A DNA stretch of 64,000 nt from Eulemur rufifrons (Eukaryota > Chordata > Mammalia > Primates > Lemuridae), in contig NC_090990.1 in assembly GCF_041146395.1 (NCBI RefSeq), positions 45,022,001 through 45,086,000 on the forward strand, written 5' to 3'. Position numbers and translations under genes: made by a program. Positions 34,220 to 46,440 of this stretch are shown here, in pieces (the stretch's first letter is position 1; the number at the start of each line of letters is the position of its first letter). Under the pieces are notes generated by a model. The model searched no databases, had not been told where the DNA came from, and worked only from the letters and a program-made list of their open reading frames with translations.

Positions 34220-34890
34220 GGTACCTTTCCCCAAGCCCACCCCGGGCCCTAATGAGCCTGTGGTTCAGACAGAGTGAATGACAGAAGTATATAATGAAGT
34301 GCTGTGGGGCTGCCTTTGTGCTAGGGAGGAGCCTGAGGGCAGGTTTTACCAGAAGGGCTTCCCATGAGCCCACAAACCAGTCATCCTGGGGGAAGCATGC
34401 CTAACATAGCCACAACGAACCTTGTGTAAGAGGGGCCAACAGCTTGCCAATTCTCTATGCATATGGTGTTCTTTTTTTGCTAAACTTCCCTCGAGCTCCT
34501 TTGCTTATTTAACTTTTCTTAATAACCAGCAGATGGCTTCTGTCTGGGCAATCATCAGCTGGTGCTTAGCAATGGCAGATTCAAGAGGAGGCCTGGGACT
34601 TGTTAGGGGTGGGGAATCCAGATGCCAACATGCAGAATGCCAGGTGAAGTTATCAGGCGTTGTCTAATTGGTGTTGGAGGCAGTGAGGACAGCTGAGAGG
34701 GGTATTAGGAAGAACCCCTCCTGGAAGGGGAGACTGCTGCCCAGCGAGTCAGGCAGAACTGGAGGAGGAGGAGATAATGTCAATGGCAAACAGGAGCAAC
34801 TCTAGAATAGAGACTCGTTATTTCTGAGTCCTTAGTATCAGGCAGAATGTATTAGAAATATAGATAATCAAGGTACAGCGAATTTAAACT
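34220..34890. other. Intergenic sequence, nothing recognised
   Basis: GC-moderate sequence; short frames on both strands lack homology. Confidence 0.4.
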
Positions 34891-34894
34891 GAGA

Positions 34895-36090
34895 CCCATC
34901 ATTTATTCATGTGTTCATCCATCCAACAAATAGTGTAAGTCCCTGCTGTGCATCAAGCCTCATCCAAAGCACAGAGGCACTAGAGACATAGCAGTGAGCA
35001 AGACATGGTCCCTCCTGTTTTTATCTTTCATTTGCATGATAATGATTAAATGCATTCATGCTGCAGAATGAGCAAAAGATGGTTCACTTAGCTCTCGGGG
35101 AAGAGGATCAGGTAGATAGTAAATAAGGCATGGAAAGGATATTCAGCAACTGGGAGAGAGTGAAACTCAAAGTTTGTGTCATCAGAAGAGTGAGCAAAAA
35201 AAGTGAGACCATAAGTAAGACCATAGAGTTAGAGGAAACCTAGGAAGATCCAGGAAAAGCTCTCCTCTGGCCGGCCCAATTGCTCTCCCTGGTGAGAGAA
35301 CACAAATGTTGTAACGGGTCATATGTGAGGAAGGTCGAACCATTTACGGCAGTGGGTGGCTGCCCTATGTGTTAGAGTCCAAGCAAGTTCTCCACCTGAG
35401 CGCTCACTAAGCCCCAGCACCTGTCTAAATGGGGCTTCTGTTCTAGTGATGAGTGTGAGAAGCATTTAATCCTGCATTCAACAAATGTTCACGGAACATC
35501 CCCCTTGTGCTAGACATTGTTCTAGGCCCTGGGGCTGCAGTGATAATTTTATAAACACCATAACAGACTGCCTTCATTCTAGAGCAAAAAGACGAATGAA
35601 AACGGTGACGAATATATATTATTTTGGGCAATGATAATTGCTATGAAAGAAAATTAAGTAGAATAAGTGGATAGAGAGAGATAGCAGTGTGTGTATATTT
35701 GTTTAAGTGTGTATATGTGTGTATGTGTGGATGGGTGCTTGAGTCAGGGTCGGGCTCTTTGAGGAAGTGGCCTTTGAATGGAGACCTAAATGAGTGGAGA
35801 TCATGTGCCACATGAAGGTCTTGGAGAAAGTGTTCCAGGTTGGGGAAAGCATTGCAAAATGTTTCTGATGTGGTAAATATTTGGTAAGTTTGGGAAAACA
35901 GCAAGGAGGCCAGTGTGATCAGAGTGCAGTCCAACAGGGAGAGTAGTGGAAAATGAGCCTGCAGTGATAGTCAGGGTCATATTGTGTAGAGATTTTTAGG
36001 CCATAGTAAGGAGTATAGATTTTATTTTAGGAATGACAGGAAGACCTTGGAAGGTTTGGGACCAGGAATATTGCTGTAGTTGACAGTTCT
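34895..36090 (-). mobile_element. L2 LINE fragments (antisense), two pieces
   Basis: The first piece (34.90-35.02 kb) has 'catccatccaacaaatagtg' and 'gacatagcagtgagcaagac'. The second starts at 35.45 kb with 'cattcaacaaatgttcacgg' and continues 'aggaagtggcctttgaatgg', 'aacagcaaggaggccagtgt' and 'aggccatagtaaggagtata'. Both read as the antisense L2 3' region. The 250-400 bp between them are unassigned. Confidence 0.65.
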
Positions 36091-36094
36091 GTTC

Positions 36095-36445
36095 AGAAGT
36101 TCTGGCTGTCTTTCTATGGTCCCATGGTAGGATTATACTTTCCAACCCACCTTTAAGTTAGATATGGTCAATAAAATGTGAGAAATGACGTATGTGTCAC
36201 TCTTGAGTCAAAGCTTTGAGAGTCAGTGTCTTATTTAGTAGATTCTCTTTCTCCCTATCTTGGTATTCGTGGAAGAGTGTCATATTCGCTGCTCTGTCGG
36301 CCTGGATCTCTGAATGACAATACTAACCCAGCTGATCCACAAAGCACCTGCAGAGGGAACGAGAACAGAATTATGTTAAACACTGAAATTTTGTGATTGT
36401 TTGCTATTGCAGCACAGCTAAGCCTATCCTGACAAATACAAATGT
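36095..36445 (+). repeat. LTR-like interspersed repeat
   Basis: 'agatatggtcaataaaatgt', 'cttgagtcaaagctttgaga' and the end 'ttgctattgcagcacagcta', 'agcctatcctgac' resemble a common mammalian repeat. Family uncertain. Confidence 0.4.
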
Positions 36446-36500
36446 CATTTGATTTACATGTTTAAAAATCACTTTGGTCCAGTTAATATGGTGGATAATT

Positions 36501-36530
36501 TATCTATCTGTCTATCTGCCTATCTGTCTC
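36501..36530. repeat. (TATC)n-like microsatellite
   Basis: Imperfect TATC/TGTC tetranucleotides on the plus strand. Confidence 0.8.
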
Positions 36531-36801
36531 CCCTAAACTCCACTAATATGAGAGCAAAGTCATGACAACGGACTTGAAAAGAGGAGACAACAGCAGATAA
36601 TAGATGTTAAGACATAAAAAAAGAATGAAAAGTAAAGAAAAGAAACTACCTTATTTCAAAAGCATAAAATAACCATACTGAAGAGGGGAAATAACAAAAT
36701 AACTAAGTAATGTAAGAGCATAATATTTAATTATATGCCCTCAGTCTTGGATGGGGTAGGTGGGAAGAAAATGCAAACAAATCCTACACTCCTATTAGTA
36801 G

Positions 36802-36965
36802 GTTTTTTTTTTTTTTTTTTGGAGGCAGAGTCTCGCTCTGTCGTCCTGGTGAGCAGTGGCATGATCATAGCTCACTGTAACCTGCAACTCCTGGCCTCAA
36901 GTGATCCTCCCACCTTGGCCTCCCAGAGTGCTGAGATTATAGGCATGAGCCACTGTACCCAGCCA
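36802..36965 (-). mobile_element. Alu-type monomer SINE (FLAM-like)
   Basis: Poly-T then 'ggcagagtctcgctctgtcg', 'cacaatgccactgc'-type internal sequence (here antisense 'agcagtggcatgatcatagc'), 'gtgatcctcccaccttggcc' and 'gccactgtacccagcc'. Only one 7SL arm is present, giving about 160 bp. Confidence 0.8.
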
Positions 36966-37188
36966 GCAGTTTTGCTTTTTTTGAGTAAGTATAGGCAAAG
37001 CCTTTCTTGAAATATTTTAAATATGTTATAAGATCAAGCCCATGAGTAAATATGCAGATATTTTATGGAACCAAGATCCTTGCTGTGAAAAAGGAGCCAT
37101 AAAATATGGAATGAAGACAAGCATGAAAGAATCCTGTGGGGTTGGTTTAGAATTAGATTTATCAGTTTGGCTTCATAATTTCTACTAT

Positions 37189-37220
37189 ATATTGTGTATG
37201 TGTGTGTGCGTGTGTGTGTA
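37189..37220. repeat. (TG)n microsatellite
   Basis: Interrupted TG repeat immediately left of the mariner insertion. Confidence 0.8.
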
Positions 37221-37236
37221 TGCACTCACAAATATA

Positions 37237-38524
37237 TGAGGTTGGTGCAAAAGTATTTGCAGTTACAAATCATGCATTTTAAATCATTATAACTAGGCTC
37301 AAAAACATCTTTATTAATCAAAATAGGAACCATTACAATCAACATATTTTTGCCAATGAGAAATCAGTGTGTTTATTCCTGTAGTGTAAAAATCTGTGCT
37401 TCGGGATTCCACGAACTCTTGGAAGGCATTTTCTGCGTCCTGTTGGTTGTGGAAGCATTTGCCCTGCAAAAAGTTGTCAAGATGCTTGAAGAAGTGGTAG
37501 TCAGTTGGCGAGAGGTCAGGTGAATATGGTGGATGAGGCAAAACTTCGTATACCAATTCGTTCAACTTTTGAAGCGTTGGTTGTGCGACGTGAGGTTGGG
37601 CATTGTTATGGAGAATAATTGGGCCCTTTTTGTCCACCAATGCTGGCTGCAGGCATTGCAGTTTTCCATGCAACTCATCGATTTGCTAAGCACACTTCTC
37701 AGGTGTAATGGTTTCGTCAGGATTCAGAAAGCTGTAGTGGATTAGACCGGCAGCAGACCACCAAACAGTGACCATGACCTTTCTTTGGTACAAGTTTGGC
37801 TTTGGGAAGTGCTTTGGAGCTTCTTCTCTATCCAACCACTGAGCTGGTCACTGCTGATTGTCATATAAAGTCCACTTTTTGTTGCATCTCATAATCTGAT
37901 CCAGAAATTGTTTGTTGTTGTTGCATACAAGAAGAGAAGATGACACTTCAAAGGATAATTTTTTTTGATTTTCAGTCAGCTCATGAGGCACCCACTTATC
38001 AACCTTTTTCACCTTTCCAATTTGCTTCAAATGCCAAACGACTGTAGAATGGTCGACATTGGGTTCTTCGGCACCTTCTCGCCTAGTTGTAAGATCAGCT
38101 TCGATGATTTCTCTCAATTGGTTTTCATCAACTTCCGATGGCCGGCCACCGTGCTCCTCATTTTCAAGGCTCTTGTCTCTTTTGCAAAACTTCTTGAACC
38201 ACCATGGCACTGTACCGTTGTTAGCAGTTCCTGGGCCAAATGCATTGCTGATGTTGCGAGTTGTCTCCGCTGCTTTATGACCCATTTTGAACTCGAATAA
38301 GAAATCACTTGAATTTGGTTTTTGTCTAACATCATTTCCATAGTCTAAAATAAATATAAAACAAACAGCAAGTAATAAGTCATTAGCAAAAAAAAAAAAC
38401 ATAAAATGAGAAATAGGCATTAAAATGATGTATAACATAACCACATTTATTTAAGCATGTATTCCAATATCAAATGGCAAATTTCAACAATGCTAAAGCT
38501 ACAGTTACTTTTACACCAACCTAA
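37237..38524 (-). mobile_element. Full-length mariner element, Hsmar1-like
   Basis: The termini are inverted: 'gaggttggtgcaaaagtatt' at the left and 'acttttacaccaacctaa' at the right. A TA precedes the left end (37235-37236); the matching right TA has decayed. The length is 1288 bp, essentially the roughly 1.29 kb of Hsmar1. The interior carries a damaged transposase gene on the minus strand (next entry). Hsmar1 is the family whose transposase was captured in anthropoid SETMAR. The element is complete in outline but inactive. Confidence 0.9.
37314..38341 (-). pseudogene. Hsmar1-like mariner transposase, frameshifted
   Basis: The start is MEMMLDKNQIQ (38341). The frame then shifts, and the N-terminal DNA-binding part continues in another frame (MGHKAAETTRNISNAFGPGT; RPSEVDENQLREIIEAD; DHSTVVWHLKQIGKV). 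It then includes the first catalytic Asp in TLYDNQQ. A stop and frame disruption follow. The C-terminal third (37314-37673) reads GPIILHNNAQPHVAQPTLQK and SPDLSPTDYHFFKHL, ending DCNGSYFD. Mariners need a DD34D triad. Here the second Asp is Asn (HNNAQPH instead of HDNxxPH), while the third (PTDYH) is kept. The transposase is therefore doubly dead. Confidence 0.9.
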
Positions 38525-38529
38525 GACAT

Positions 38530-39955
38530 AAGGATAAGGAAGGGCTCTTGCTTACAAGAGATGTGAGGGAGTGGTGGACCTGGAAAATCAATATTTAATA
38601 AAATCATCAAAATGAAGACTGGCTCAGGCATGAATCATCAATGGATGGTAAATCTTAGGGGACATTTTGATGAGGAGCAGGGTATTTTCATGATCTGTCT
38701 CCCTGCTCATTGCTTCTTACTTGCAAAGAAAAAAATAGCAACTTCACAGTGGAGTTATTGGGCAACACTAGGACCAGGTAATAAAAATGAACCTCACTGA
38801 TGGGGGCATATCTCATACTTCTGATTTTGATGCCCTGACAACAATACAAAAGCACATATGTAGTATTCTGGGCTGGGACCCATAATCTTAATTTACGCAT
38901 GGGGAAACATCAGATAAACTTAAAATGAGAAATGTTCTATAAAAAAAATAGAGAAGGGGGTTGGCTGTAATCTTCAAAATGTCACTGCTTTAAAAGAAAA
39001 AGAAAGGCCAAGGAAATGTTCCAATTTAAAGGAAACTAATGAGATGCTACATGAAAAAACCAATTCTATAAAGGACACTAAGTGTGCTTGTGTGTATATA
39101 TATATTTTTCTGAACCATTTGAGGGTAAAGTTGTATCTATTAGGACCTCATGTAACTTTATTCTCATGTGGTTTAGAAAAAATATGCACATATATAGATA
39201 TGTATAAATATACATATATGCATATATTATATACTTATGCCTGTCTATCTACACATGTATATGGGCAGAGAGAGAATACGAAAGAGAGAGTGAGAGAGAA
39301 GAAGCACTCAGATGATAAAACAAATGGCAAACAGGTCAAAATGTTAATAGTATGTGAAAATGGGTAAAGATTATATGGGTGTTCTATGTACTATCCTTAT
39401 TCTTACAACTTTTCTCTAAGTTTGAACTTACTTTCAAATAAAAACAAAACAGGAAAAGAAAAAGACAACCTAAATTTCTGCAGAGCCATTATGTGGGGCA
39501 GTGCTGGAGAGGGTCAGGAGAAAGTTGATATTGGATGTCCCATCTTAATTTGAAATTCGTGTACTCCTCAATGCAAGAAACTCAGACATGTATTTCATCT
39601 TCCAGCTTATGTGCGTGAGTATACTATTTTAGAAAGAGCAGTGGACTGTTTTATTGAATGTTTGAACCTCTGACTATGTTGTGTTTCTATCCAAACTAAT
39701 TTTAATAGATGAAGTAATTTGCGAGAAACAACAGACATTTCCTTGCGTTGGTGTGATACAGTGTACAGATTTTCTAAATGCTAATTAATTCCAACTTACC
39801 TTACCTGCTGTTTCAAAGGCTGGCAACTGATATTCATCATCTGAATGACAGATGTTTCTAACTTCTTGAAAAGAAATACGGAAACAAAATATAATTTAAA
39901 AAGGAATGTAGCAGTTTAAAATATGCTGCAAATTATGTAACTCTACTACCATTGA
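38530..39955. other. Intergenic sequence with AT-rich simple tracts
   Basis: TA-rich alternating sequence occurs around 39090-39110 and 39180-39260, followed by GAGA units near 39268-39300. The 107-codon frame over this part (39044-39367) is a by-product of the TAT/CAT repeats. Confidence 0.45.
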
Positions 39956-39959
39956 GCAT

Positions 39960-40385
39960 TGGAGTCTCTATTCACTACCCAGCCCGCCCCACCTTGAATC
40001 TGGTAACTCATAGATCAACAAAGGACCACTGAAGCAGCGTTTGATGATTTCTGCAGTGGGGCCATGGGAGCCTTGCAGCTTCTGCTTGGCTCTTAGAACA
40101 TTTGTATTTTAGCCCTCAGCCAGCATGAAAGAGGCTCTACCACCTTCAGGACATGAAAGTGACCCATGTGGAGATGCCACATGGAGAAGCCCCAAGACTA
40201 CAGGGAGACAGATGCCTGGCCTATACCCATTGTGCCCTGCCCACCATGATTTGACTAAAACTGCATGGCAAACACCAGCCAGAGCCCCAGAAACTGTAAG
40301 GGAAAAGAAAAGGATTGGTTTTGTTTTAAACCACTAAGCTTTGGGATGGTTTGTTCAACACAACCACAGATAACCATTTAATGGA
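39960..40385 (+). mobile_element. LTR-like interspersed repeat (MaLR/ERVL type)
   Basis: 'cgccccaccttgaatctggt', 'gccttgcagcttctgcttgg', 'gtggagatgccacatggaga', 'agagccccagaaactgtaag' and 'aaccactaagctttgggatg' are in the order of a common mammalian solitary LTR. The exact family is uncertain. Confidence 0.45.
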
Positions 40386-40389
40386 AGGA

Positions 40390-41080
40390 AAGAAGATGGA
40401 GGTATTAACACAGAAGAGAGAGCTGAACACCGGGGCCTCAGAAGAGGAATGTCAGGAAACAGAAATTCAATTCACACTGCAGAACCTTGGACAGATCTCA
40501 AAATTGAAAGACCAGGTACCAAAAAGATGTGGTGAGGCATGAGGCTAAAAACAAAGGCAAACTCCAAGATAAGAATTTGAGTGCATGCAGTTTATTTGGA
40601 AAGTGTAAAGAACAATGGCAAGGAAGTGGGAAAGTGATGTAGAGAAGGGAAAATAGCCAATACAGGGTGCACTATTTGGCTAGCTATCACAGTGGATGAC
40701 TGGGGCTAATTCTCATGGGGAAACTCTAGGAAATGGAATAAAACAGACACCATAGAATTACCCCACCCAAGAGAAGAGAGAGAAATAAACCTTTCTCAGG
40801 CATTTCTTGGAGGAGGCTACAGGAAGGTGTTCATTCCATGTCACTTTCCAGATGTAGATATGTAGTAAAAAGTTCTCTGGGCCACGTGGAAAGGTTCGAG
40901 ACATTGACTGTGTGTGCTATACAGGAACTTCATCAATATTTTGACAACTGCATACTCAGAGACTAGAGCAAGCCTGGAAATTAAAAGACGCTTAATAAAT
41001 ATCTTTGGAATGAATACCCAGCCATACTACCAATGAAGAAGAATAAAGGTAGATTTGACAGAAGTACCAAGAGGGAAGAG
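40390..41080. other. Intergenic sequence; possible L2 tail
   Basis: Around 40.97-41.01 kb 'aaagacgcttaataaatatc' resembles an L2 3' end. The remainder is unassigned. Confidence 0.4.
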
Positions 41081-41084
41081 GAAA

Positions 41085-42310
41085 GAATCAATTTTTGTTT
41101 TTCAACAAATGGTACAACTGGATGTCTGTATGCAAAAGGATGACTTTGGACCACTACTTCTTACTGTACACAAAAGTTAATTCAAAGTGGATCATATTCC
41201 TAGATGTAAGTGCTAAAACTATAAAACTAGAAGAAAACATGGAAGCAAATCTTTATGATCTTGGATTAGGCAATGATTTCTCAGAGATACTTACAGCACA
41301 GCAATACAAAAAAAAAATAAAAATAAAAATAAATTGTGCTTCATCCAAATTAAAAACTTTTGTGTTTCAATGACACCAATCAGAAAGTGCCAAGACAGAA
41401 TGGGAGAAAATATTTGCAAATCATTTACCTGATCAAGAATTCATACCCATAAAGAAGCCTTATAACTCAATAATAAAAAGGTACATAACCCAATTAAAAA
41501 TGAGCAAAAGATTTAAATAAACATTTCTCCCAAGATGTATGAGTGGCCAAGAAGCATTAAAGATGCTCAACATCATTAGTCATTAGGGAAATACAAATCA
41601 AAACCACAAAGAGATATTACTTCCCACCTACTAGAATGTGTGTAATAAAAAAGACATACATTTAAAGTATTGGTGTGTACAAAATGAAATCCTTATACAT
41701 TGCTGGCGGGAGTGAAAAATGAGAAGCCATTTTGGAAAACAGTTTGGCAGTTCCTCAAAATCTTAAACATAGAGTTACCATATAACCCAGACATTCTATT
41801 ACTGTGTATATACTCATGAGAAATGAAAACACATCTCTACACAAAAATCTGTACATGGATGTTCATAGAGGCATTATTCAGAGTAACTAGAGTAGAAACA
41901 ACCAAATGTCTATCAGCTAATGAAAAGATAAACAAAATTTGTCATATCCATACAATAGAATAGTACTTGTCAAATAAAAAGAAATGAAGTATTGATACAT
42001 TCTGCCAAATGGATCAACCTCAAAAACATTATGCTGGCTGAAGGAAGTAGGCTCAAAAGGCCACATATTGTATGATTGCTTTTCTATGAAATTTCCAGAA
42101 TAGGCAAATCCACAGAGACTGGGGTGGGGTGAGGTGGAGAATAAGGAGTGATGCTAATGTGTAAGGGATTTCTTTTTTGCAGTAATAAAAGGTTCTAAAA
42201 ATAGATTAAAGTGTTATTCGCATGGCTTTGTATGCACACTAAACACATTTAATTGTATGCTTCAAATGGGTACATTTTATGATATGTGAATTATATCTCA
42301 ATAAAGTAGT
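41085..42310 (+). mobile_element. L1 LINE 3' end (ORF2 C-terminus and 3' UTR)
   Basis: It starts 'tttttcaacaaatggtacaa' and runs through 'caaatcatttacctgatcaa', 'agatgctcaacatcattagt', 'acattgctggcgggagtgaa', 'accatataacccagacattc' and 'gaaacaaccaaatgtctatc'. The 3' UTR includes 'attgtatgcttcaaatgggt' and ends 'tatatctcaataaag'. The 92-codon plus frame at 41095 is the ORF2 C-terminal remnant. Typical of old L1MA/MB-class copies. Confidence 0.85.
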
Positions 42311-42314
42311 GTTA

Positions 42315-43180
42315 TAAAAAAGAATGAAGGCAGAATGAAGACTTTTTAGAAATGAACATTTCCAAGAAACTTACTTCACAAGAATCGCTGCCTAGGAAGT
42401 TACTGAGGGATGTGTTGCATTGAGTCAATGGGACAAACCTAGAAATATGCAAACCTATAACCTGCATGACTCATGATAGTGGGGCCCTAATATGAGCAGC
42501 AGCAAAGGAAAGCCCCGGATGGCAACCGCACAGCAGGCCTGAGAACCACCACTGCAAACAGGAACTAGAGGGGAAGAGCCCCGACAGGATGAGTCCAGGA
42601 AAAAAAAAAAAATCTTGTGCTTTATATGATATATTTGATCTTGTGCAAAATACTATTTAGAGTTGACTTTTGGAAAGCTGGGGAAGAATTAGAGCTGGTG
42701 ATACTGAAAACTAAATAAACAGAAAAAGATCCAATTGCTAATCCAGGAAAGACAGAAAACCCAATAAGAATGGAAATAATCAGAGTAAACTTCTAGGTTC
42801 AGCAGTAACAACGTTTAGATGGCCATAATATTATAACTGAACAGTGACACAAGTGGTAGTGTTGCATTGACAAGAGACAATGCAACACACCGAGTAAATG
42901 GCAGAGCTGGGATAGAAACCTGGGTATCTCTGAACTCAACATACACTAGAATACCACATTGCTGCTATACTTCACATGACATTTGGCTCCACTGTAGGGT
43001 ATTTAAACAAACCAATTATCCCATCAATCTTTGAGAAAAGTGCATCCCAACTCTTTGCCACCATTCAGTTTCCGAATACTCTTTTGTTATTCTCAATGAA
43101 CTGAAAAATGACTTCAGTGAATGAAAACTGATGAGACACCATCTTTTTTTTATGTTTTAATACTTGTAACAACTGTCCCA
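42315..43180. other. Intergenic sequence, nothing recognised
   Basis: Contains a 12-14 A run near 42600. No supported coding or repeat feature. Confidence 0.4.
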
Positions 43181-43185
43181 TTTTA

Positions 43186-43365
43186 GAACTGGGTGTGGTG
43201 TACTAGTCCCAGCTACTCAAGAGGCTCAGGTGGGAAGATTGTTTGAGCCCAGGAGTTCAAAGCTGTAGTGTACTATGTATGTGCCTGTGAATAGCCACTG
43301 CACTCCAGCCTGCGCAACACAGCGAGACCCTATATCCAAGAAAAAAAAAAAGAAAAGAAAACAAA
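43186..43365 (+). mobile_element. Alu-type monomer SINE (FRAM-like)
   Basis: 'actgggtgtggtgtactagt', 'cccagctactcaagaggctc', 'gtttgagcccaggagttcaa', 'gccactgcactccagcctgc' and an A-rich tail. One 7SL arm with a diverged middle. Confidence 0.8.
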
Positions 43366-43379
43366 TTGTTCCATTTTAG

Positions 43380-43865
43380 CTAGAACATTTTGTTTGTAAA
43401 CAACTTCATTGAGATATAATTCCCATACCTATAAATTCACCCATTTAAAATATACAATTCAATGGGTTTTGGTATTATATTATTAAATTTTTTAAGTTGT
43501 GGCAAAATATATATAACATAAAATTTGCCATTTTAGCCATATGTAAGTGTACAATTCAGTGGCATTAATTACACTTACTATGTTGTGTAATACCACTAAT
43601 TCTAAAACTTTTTCATCACCCCAAACAGAAACTGTGTACCCATTAAATGACAACTCCTCCATCTTTCTTTCCCAAATCTCTGGTAACCTCTAATCTACTT
43701 GACCTCTTTAAAAGTTTGCCTATTTTAGATGTTGCATAAAAGGAGACTCACACAACATTTGTCACTTTGTATCCAGATTATTTCACTTAGCATAATATTT
43801 TCAAGGTTCATCTATGTTATAGTATGTATCAGAACTTCATTCCTTTTTATGGCTGAATAATTGAG
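43380..43865 (-). mobile_element. L1 3'-end fragment
   Basis: 'atatataacataaaatttgc', 'gtacaattcagtggcattaa', 'cacttagcataatattttca' and 'tttttatggctgaataa' are antisense L1 3' region, paralogous to the fragment at 255-760. Confidence 0.8.
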
Positions 43866-43899
43866 TCCCTGCTTTCAACTGAGACACCATCTTGCACTA

Positions 43900-44030
43900 T
43901 AATGGATATGGAGTTAGGAGTCAGGTGGCCTCAAGTGGAGCCCTGGATAAGTCTATGGATAGCTATGAGGTCCTGAGCTTTCTCTCTGGGTTCAGTTTCC
44001 TCATCTGTAAACAAGAGCTTTAAAAATTTT
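43900..44030 (+). mobile_element. MIR SINE fragment
   Basis: 'tggagttaggagtcaggtgg', 'tctctgggttcagtttcctc' and 'atctgtaaacaagagc' follow MIR plus order. Confidence 0.6.
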
Positions 44031-44034
44031 ATTG

Positions 44035-44925
44035 GAACACTTTTAGACATTTAGAAATCATAAGATTTCATATGAAAAATAAACTTATCTATTGCATTCT
44101 GTTAATACAAATATATTTTATAAATTCAAAATTATAATGAATTATTATAATGATAAAAATTTATGCTGTTTCCATACCTTAAAAAAATGACATAAGAAAC
44201 TATTAATGACAGTTTATGTCTATTTGGGCCATTAATGGTCTTCTTTTTGAAAGCATAAAACCATCCTCTTAATTTTTTCAACATGTTGAGCGGTTTGGTG
44301 TCTGATCAGTCATGGCAATAGGCAAAACTTATTTGAGCTAGTTTAAGCAAAACGTATGAAAAGATATTAGGTAGGTCAAAGAACTGCCCAATTGGACAGA
44401 GAATAGGTCCTAGAGGTTACACAGCCAGAACAACCCCCAGTCTCCTTTCTGGATTGCCTTTAGCTGCAATCTCTGCTCTACCAGGCACTGGCAGCATGGA
44501 GACCGACCACGTGAGTACCGGAGTGTCAGGCACCGATATCCACAGAAGCTCACCGTCACCACTCTTTGCTACTTACCCACTCCAGGAGTGGACTCAGCCA
44601 GTGCCTACTTCTTCACATTTTATGTTGTGAATGAAAGTCTTGCAAGGGTGCAACTAATGGGCAGAGCCTAGGTTGCCTATCTATATCTTAGTCACAAGAG
44701 AAACTGAAAACTTGTGGAGATGGTATGCTTCTACTTTGTGGAGATGGTATGCATAATATAAGGAGTTCCCCAAATAGAGAAAATTTATTCTAAGTTCATA
44801 GTTGTCCACCAATTGGCCAAATGTCCACTGCAGTCCTGATCTCTTTCCTTTGGAAAACGAGGATAATATTCCATACTATGAATTTGCTTAAAAAAGTTTA
44901 CAATCTGATTAATTCAACAAAATTT
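44035..44925. other. Intergenic sequence; short 24-bp tandem duplication
   Basis: A 17-base unit TTGTGGAGATGGTATGC occurs at 44712-44728 and again at 44736-44752, a period of 24. Otherwise nothing is recognised. Confidence 0.6.
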
Positions 44926-44929
44926 GAGC

Positions 44930-45590
44930 GATTGTAAAGGTTTTCATTCTGAATGCCATGGGAAGCCAACAGAAGGTTTTAAGGAAAGAAATGACATAAT
45001 CTGGCTTACTCTTTTAAAGAATACCTCTACGTGGAGCGATTTATATTGGGAGGGGGCAGGTATGGACACATGGGACCAGGGACAATAAGAATCTATTGTG
45101 ATAATCTAGGTGAGCGATGATAGAAGCTTAGTCCAAAATGATATTTGGAAGATCATAAGAATAGGTTAAATTGAAGACATATTTTTGAGAAGAGGGTTGA
45201 TAAGATTTGCTGATAGCATGAAAATAGAGTATATGAAAAAATAAAGGAGTAAAGAGTGATTCTAAGGTTTTGGATCCACTGAATTGTCAGTTTCTGAAAG
45301 AGGGTGCAGCAGGGTCATGGTCGTGGGGAGTTAGGAGTTCATGTTTGGAACTACTGTAAGTTTGCTGTACCTCTTAGACATCCGAAGTGAAGATGTCAAA
45401 CAAGGAGTCGGATGCCTGCAATCTAGAGGGGAGGGCCAGGTTGGAAATGTAAGTTAGAAAACATTGAGTATAGGTGGTATACAAAGCCATGGGTTAGATG
45501 AAATCAACTGGAGAGTGAGTGTAGTAGAGAAGAACCGAGTGCAGAGGGCTGAGCCCTGGGCCACTCCAACTCCAGGCCACTAACACAAGA
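44930..45590 (-). mobile_element. L2 LINE (antisense), long fragment
   Basis: 'ccatgggaagccaacagaag', 'gaaatgacataatctggctt', 'agtgattctaaggttttgga', 'ggatgcctgcaatctagagg' and 'ctgagccctgggccactcca' are antisense L2 text in the correct order. Confidence 0.75.
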
Positions 45591-45594
45591 AGAG

Positions 45595-46195
45595 ATTTAT
45601 TATGTTTGCAAGAAGAGACACAGAGCATAAGTGATACGGTGAGTGGTCACGCACTGTCGGGGGGGTGCAGCTTCAGCCTCATTCCCCAAGTACCCCTTTC
45701 CTATGCTTGCACCGTGACTGTGGCAGGATCTGCACCTCAGTGGAATGATGGCCGTGACCTGGGGTGAACTTGGCATTGTGGTGTTAATAGGGTGTAAGGA
45801 ATTTCTGATGAGCATGAGGCATCATGATTTTGTGTTAGTTGGGTAAATTGTGAAATTTTGCATGAGCGCTCATGTCTTTCGTGTGTGGCGGGGTTAATTT
45901 ATTTTGGAGGAATTGTGATGTTCAAGGTCTGATGCCACCACCCTACATACACCATGGATCCTTACTTATCCTGTAATGACAGGTTGGTCCAGGAGCTAGA
46001 TGGTGGCAGAGGGAAGTAATATTAAGTGTGAGGCTCAGCCTGGTGGCAACATAAGCTCAGTCCAGTCTTCTCATGATGTTGACTCCACCTTTCACTATAG
46101 CACTCCTCTCCTTCCTCAACCTTCCCTCTTTTCAAAGGCCTTCCTGGGCATTCTTTACTTTTTCCCTTCATGGAGACATTTATGTAAGGCTTGCT
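45595..46195. other. Intergenic sequence, nothing recognised
   Basis: Moderate GC, no nameable repeat. Confidence 0.4.
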
Positions 46196-46199
46196 GTGC

Positions 46200-46440
46200 C
46201 CTGGGCACCTTAAAAATATTTATTGTTTCATTTAATGAAATCCTCACAGCAACCCTACCATGCAGATACTGCTTATTCCCACCACTCCCTGTTTACAGGT
46301 GAGGAAACTGAAGAGGAGGTAGATCACCCAGCTGGTAAACGACAGAACTGGGAACCCCACACAGGCCTGTCTGACTCCAAAGCTGGTGTTCCTTCTGCTT
46401 TGTCACACTGCTTTTGCCCATGGCCATATGTGCAACGTAT
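46200..46440 (-). mobile_element. MIR SINE
   Basis: 'aatgaaatcctcacagcaac', 'ggtgaggaaactgaagagga', 'aaacgacagaactgggaacc' and 'gcctgtctgactccaaagct' match antisense MIR along nearly its full length. Confidence 0.75.

Noticed and set aside
36735..37010. 91-codon frame that looks like a protein ([18 protein letters not shown])
   Set aside because: Well-known translation of an antisense Alu-type SINE.
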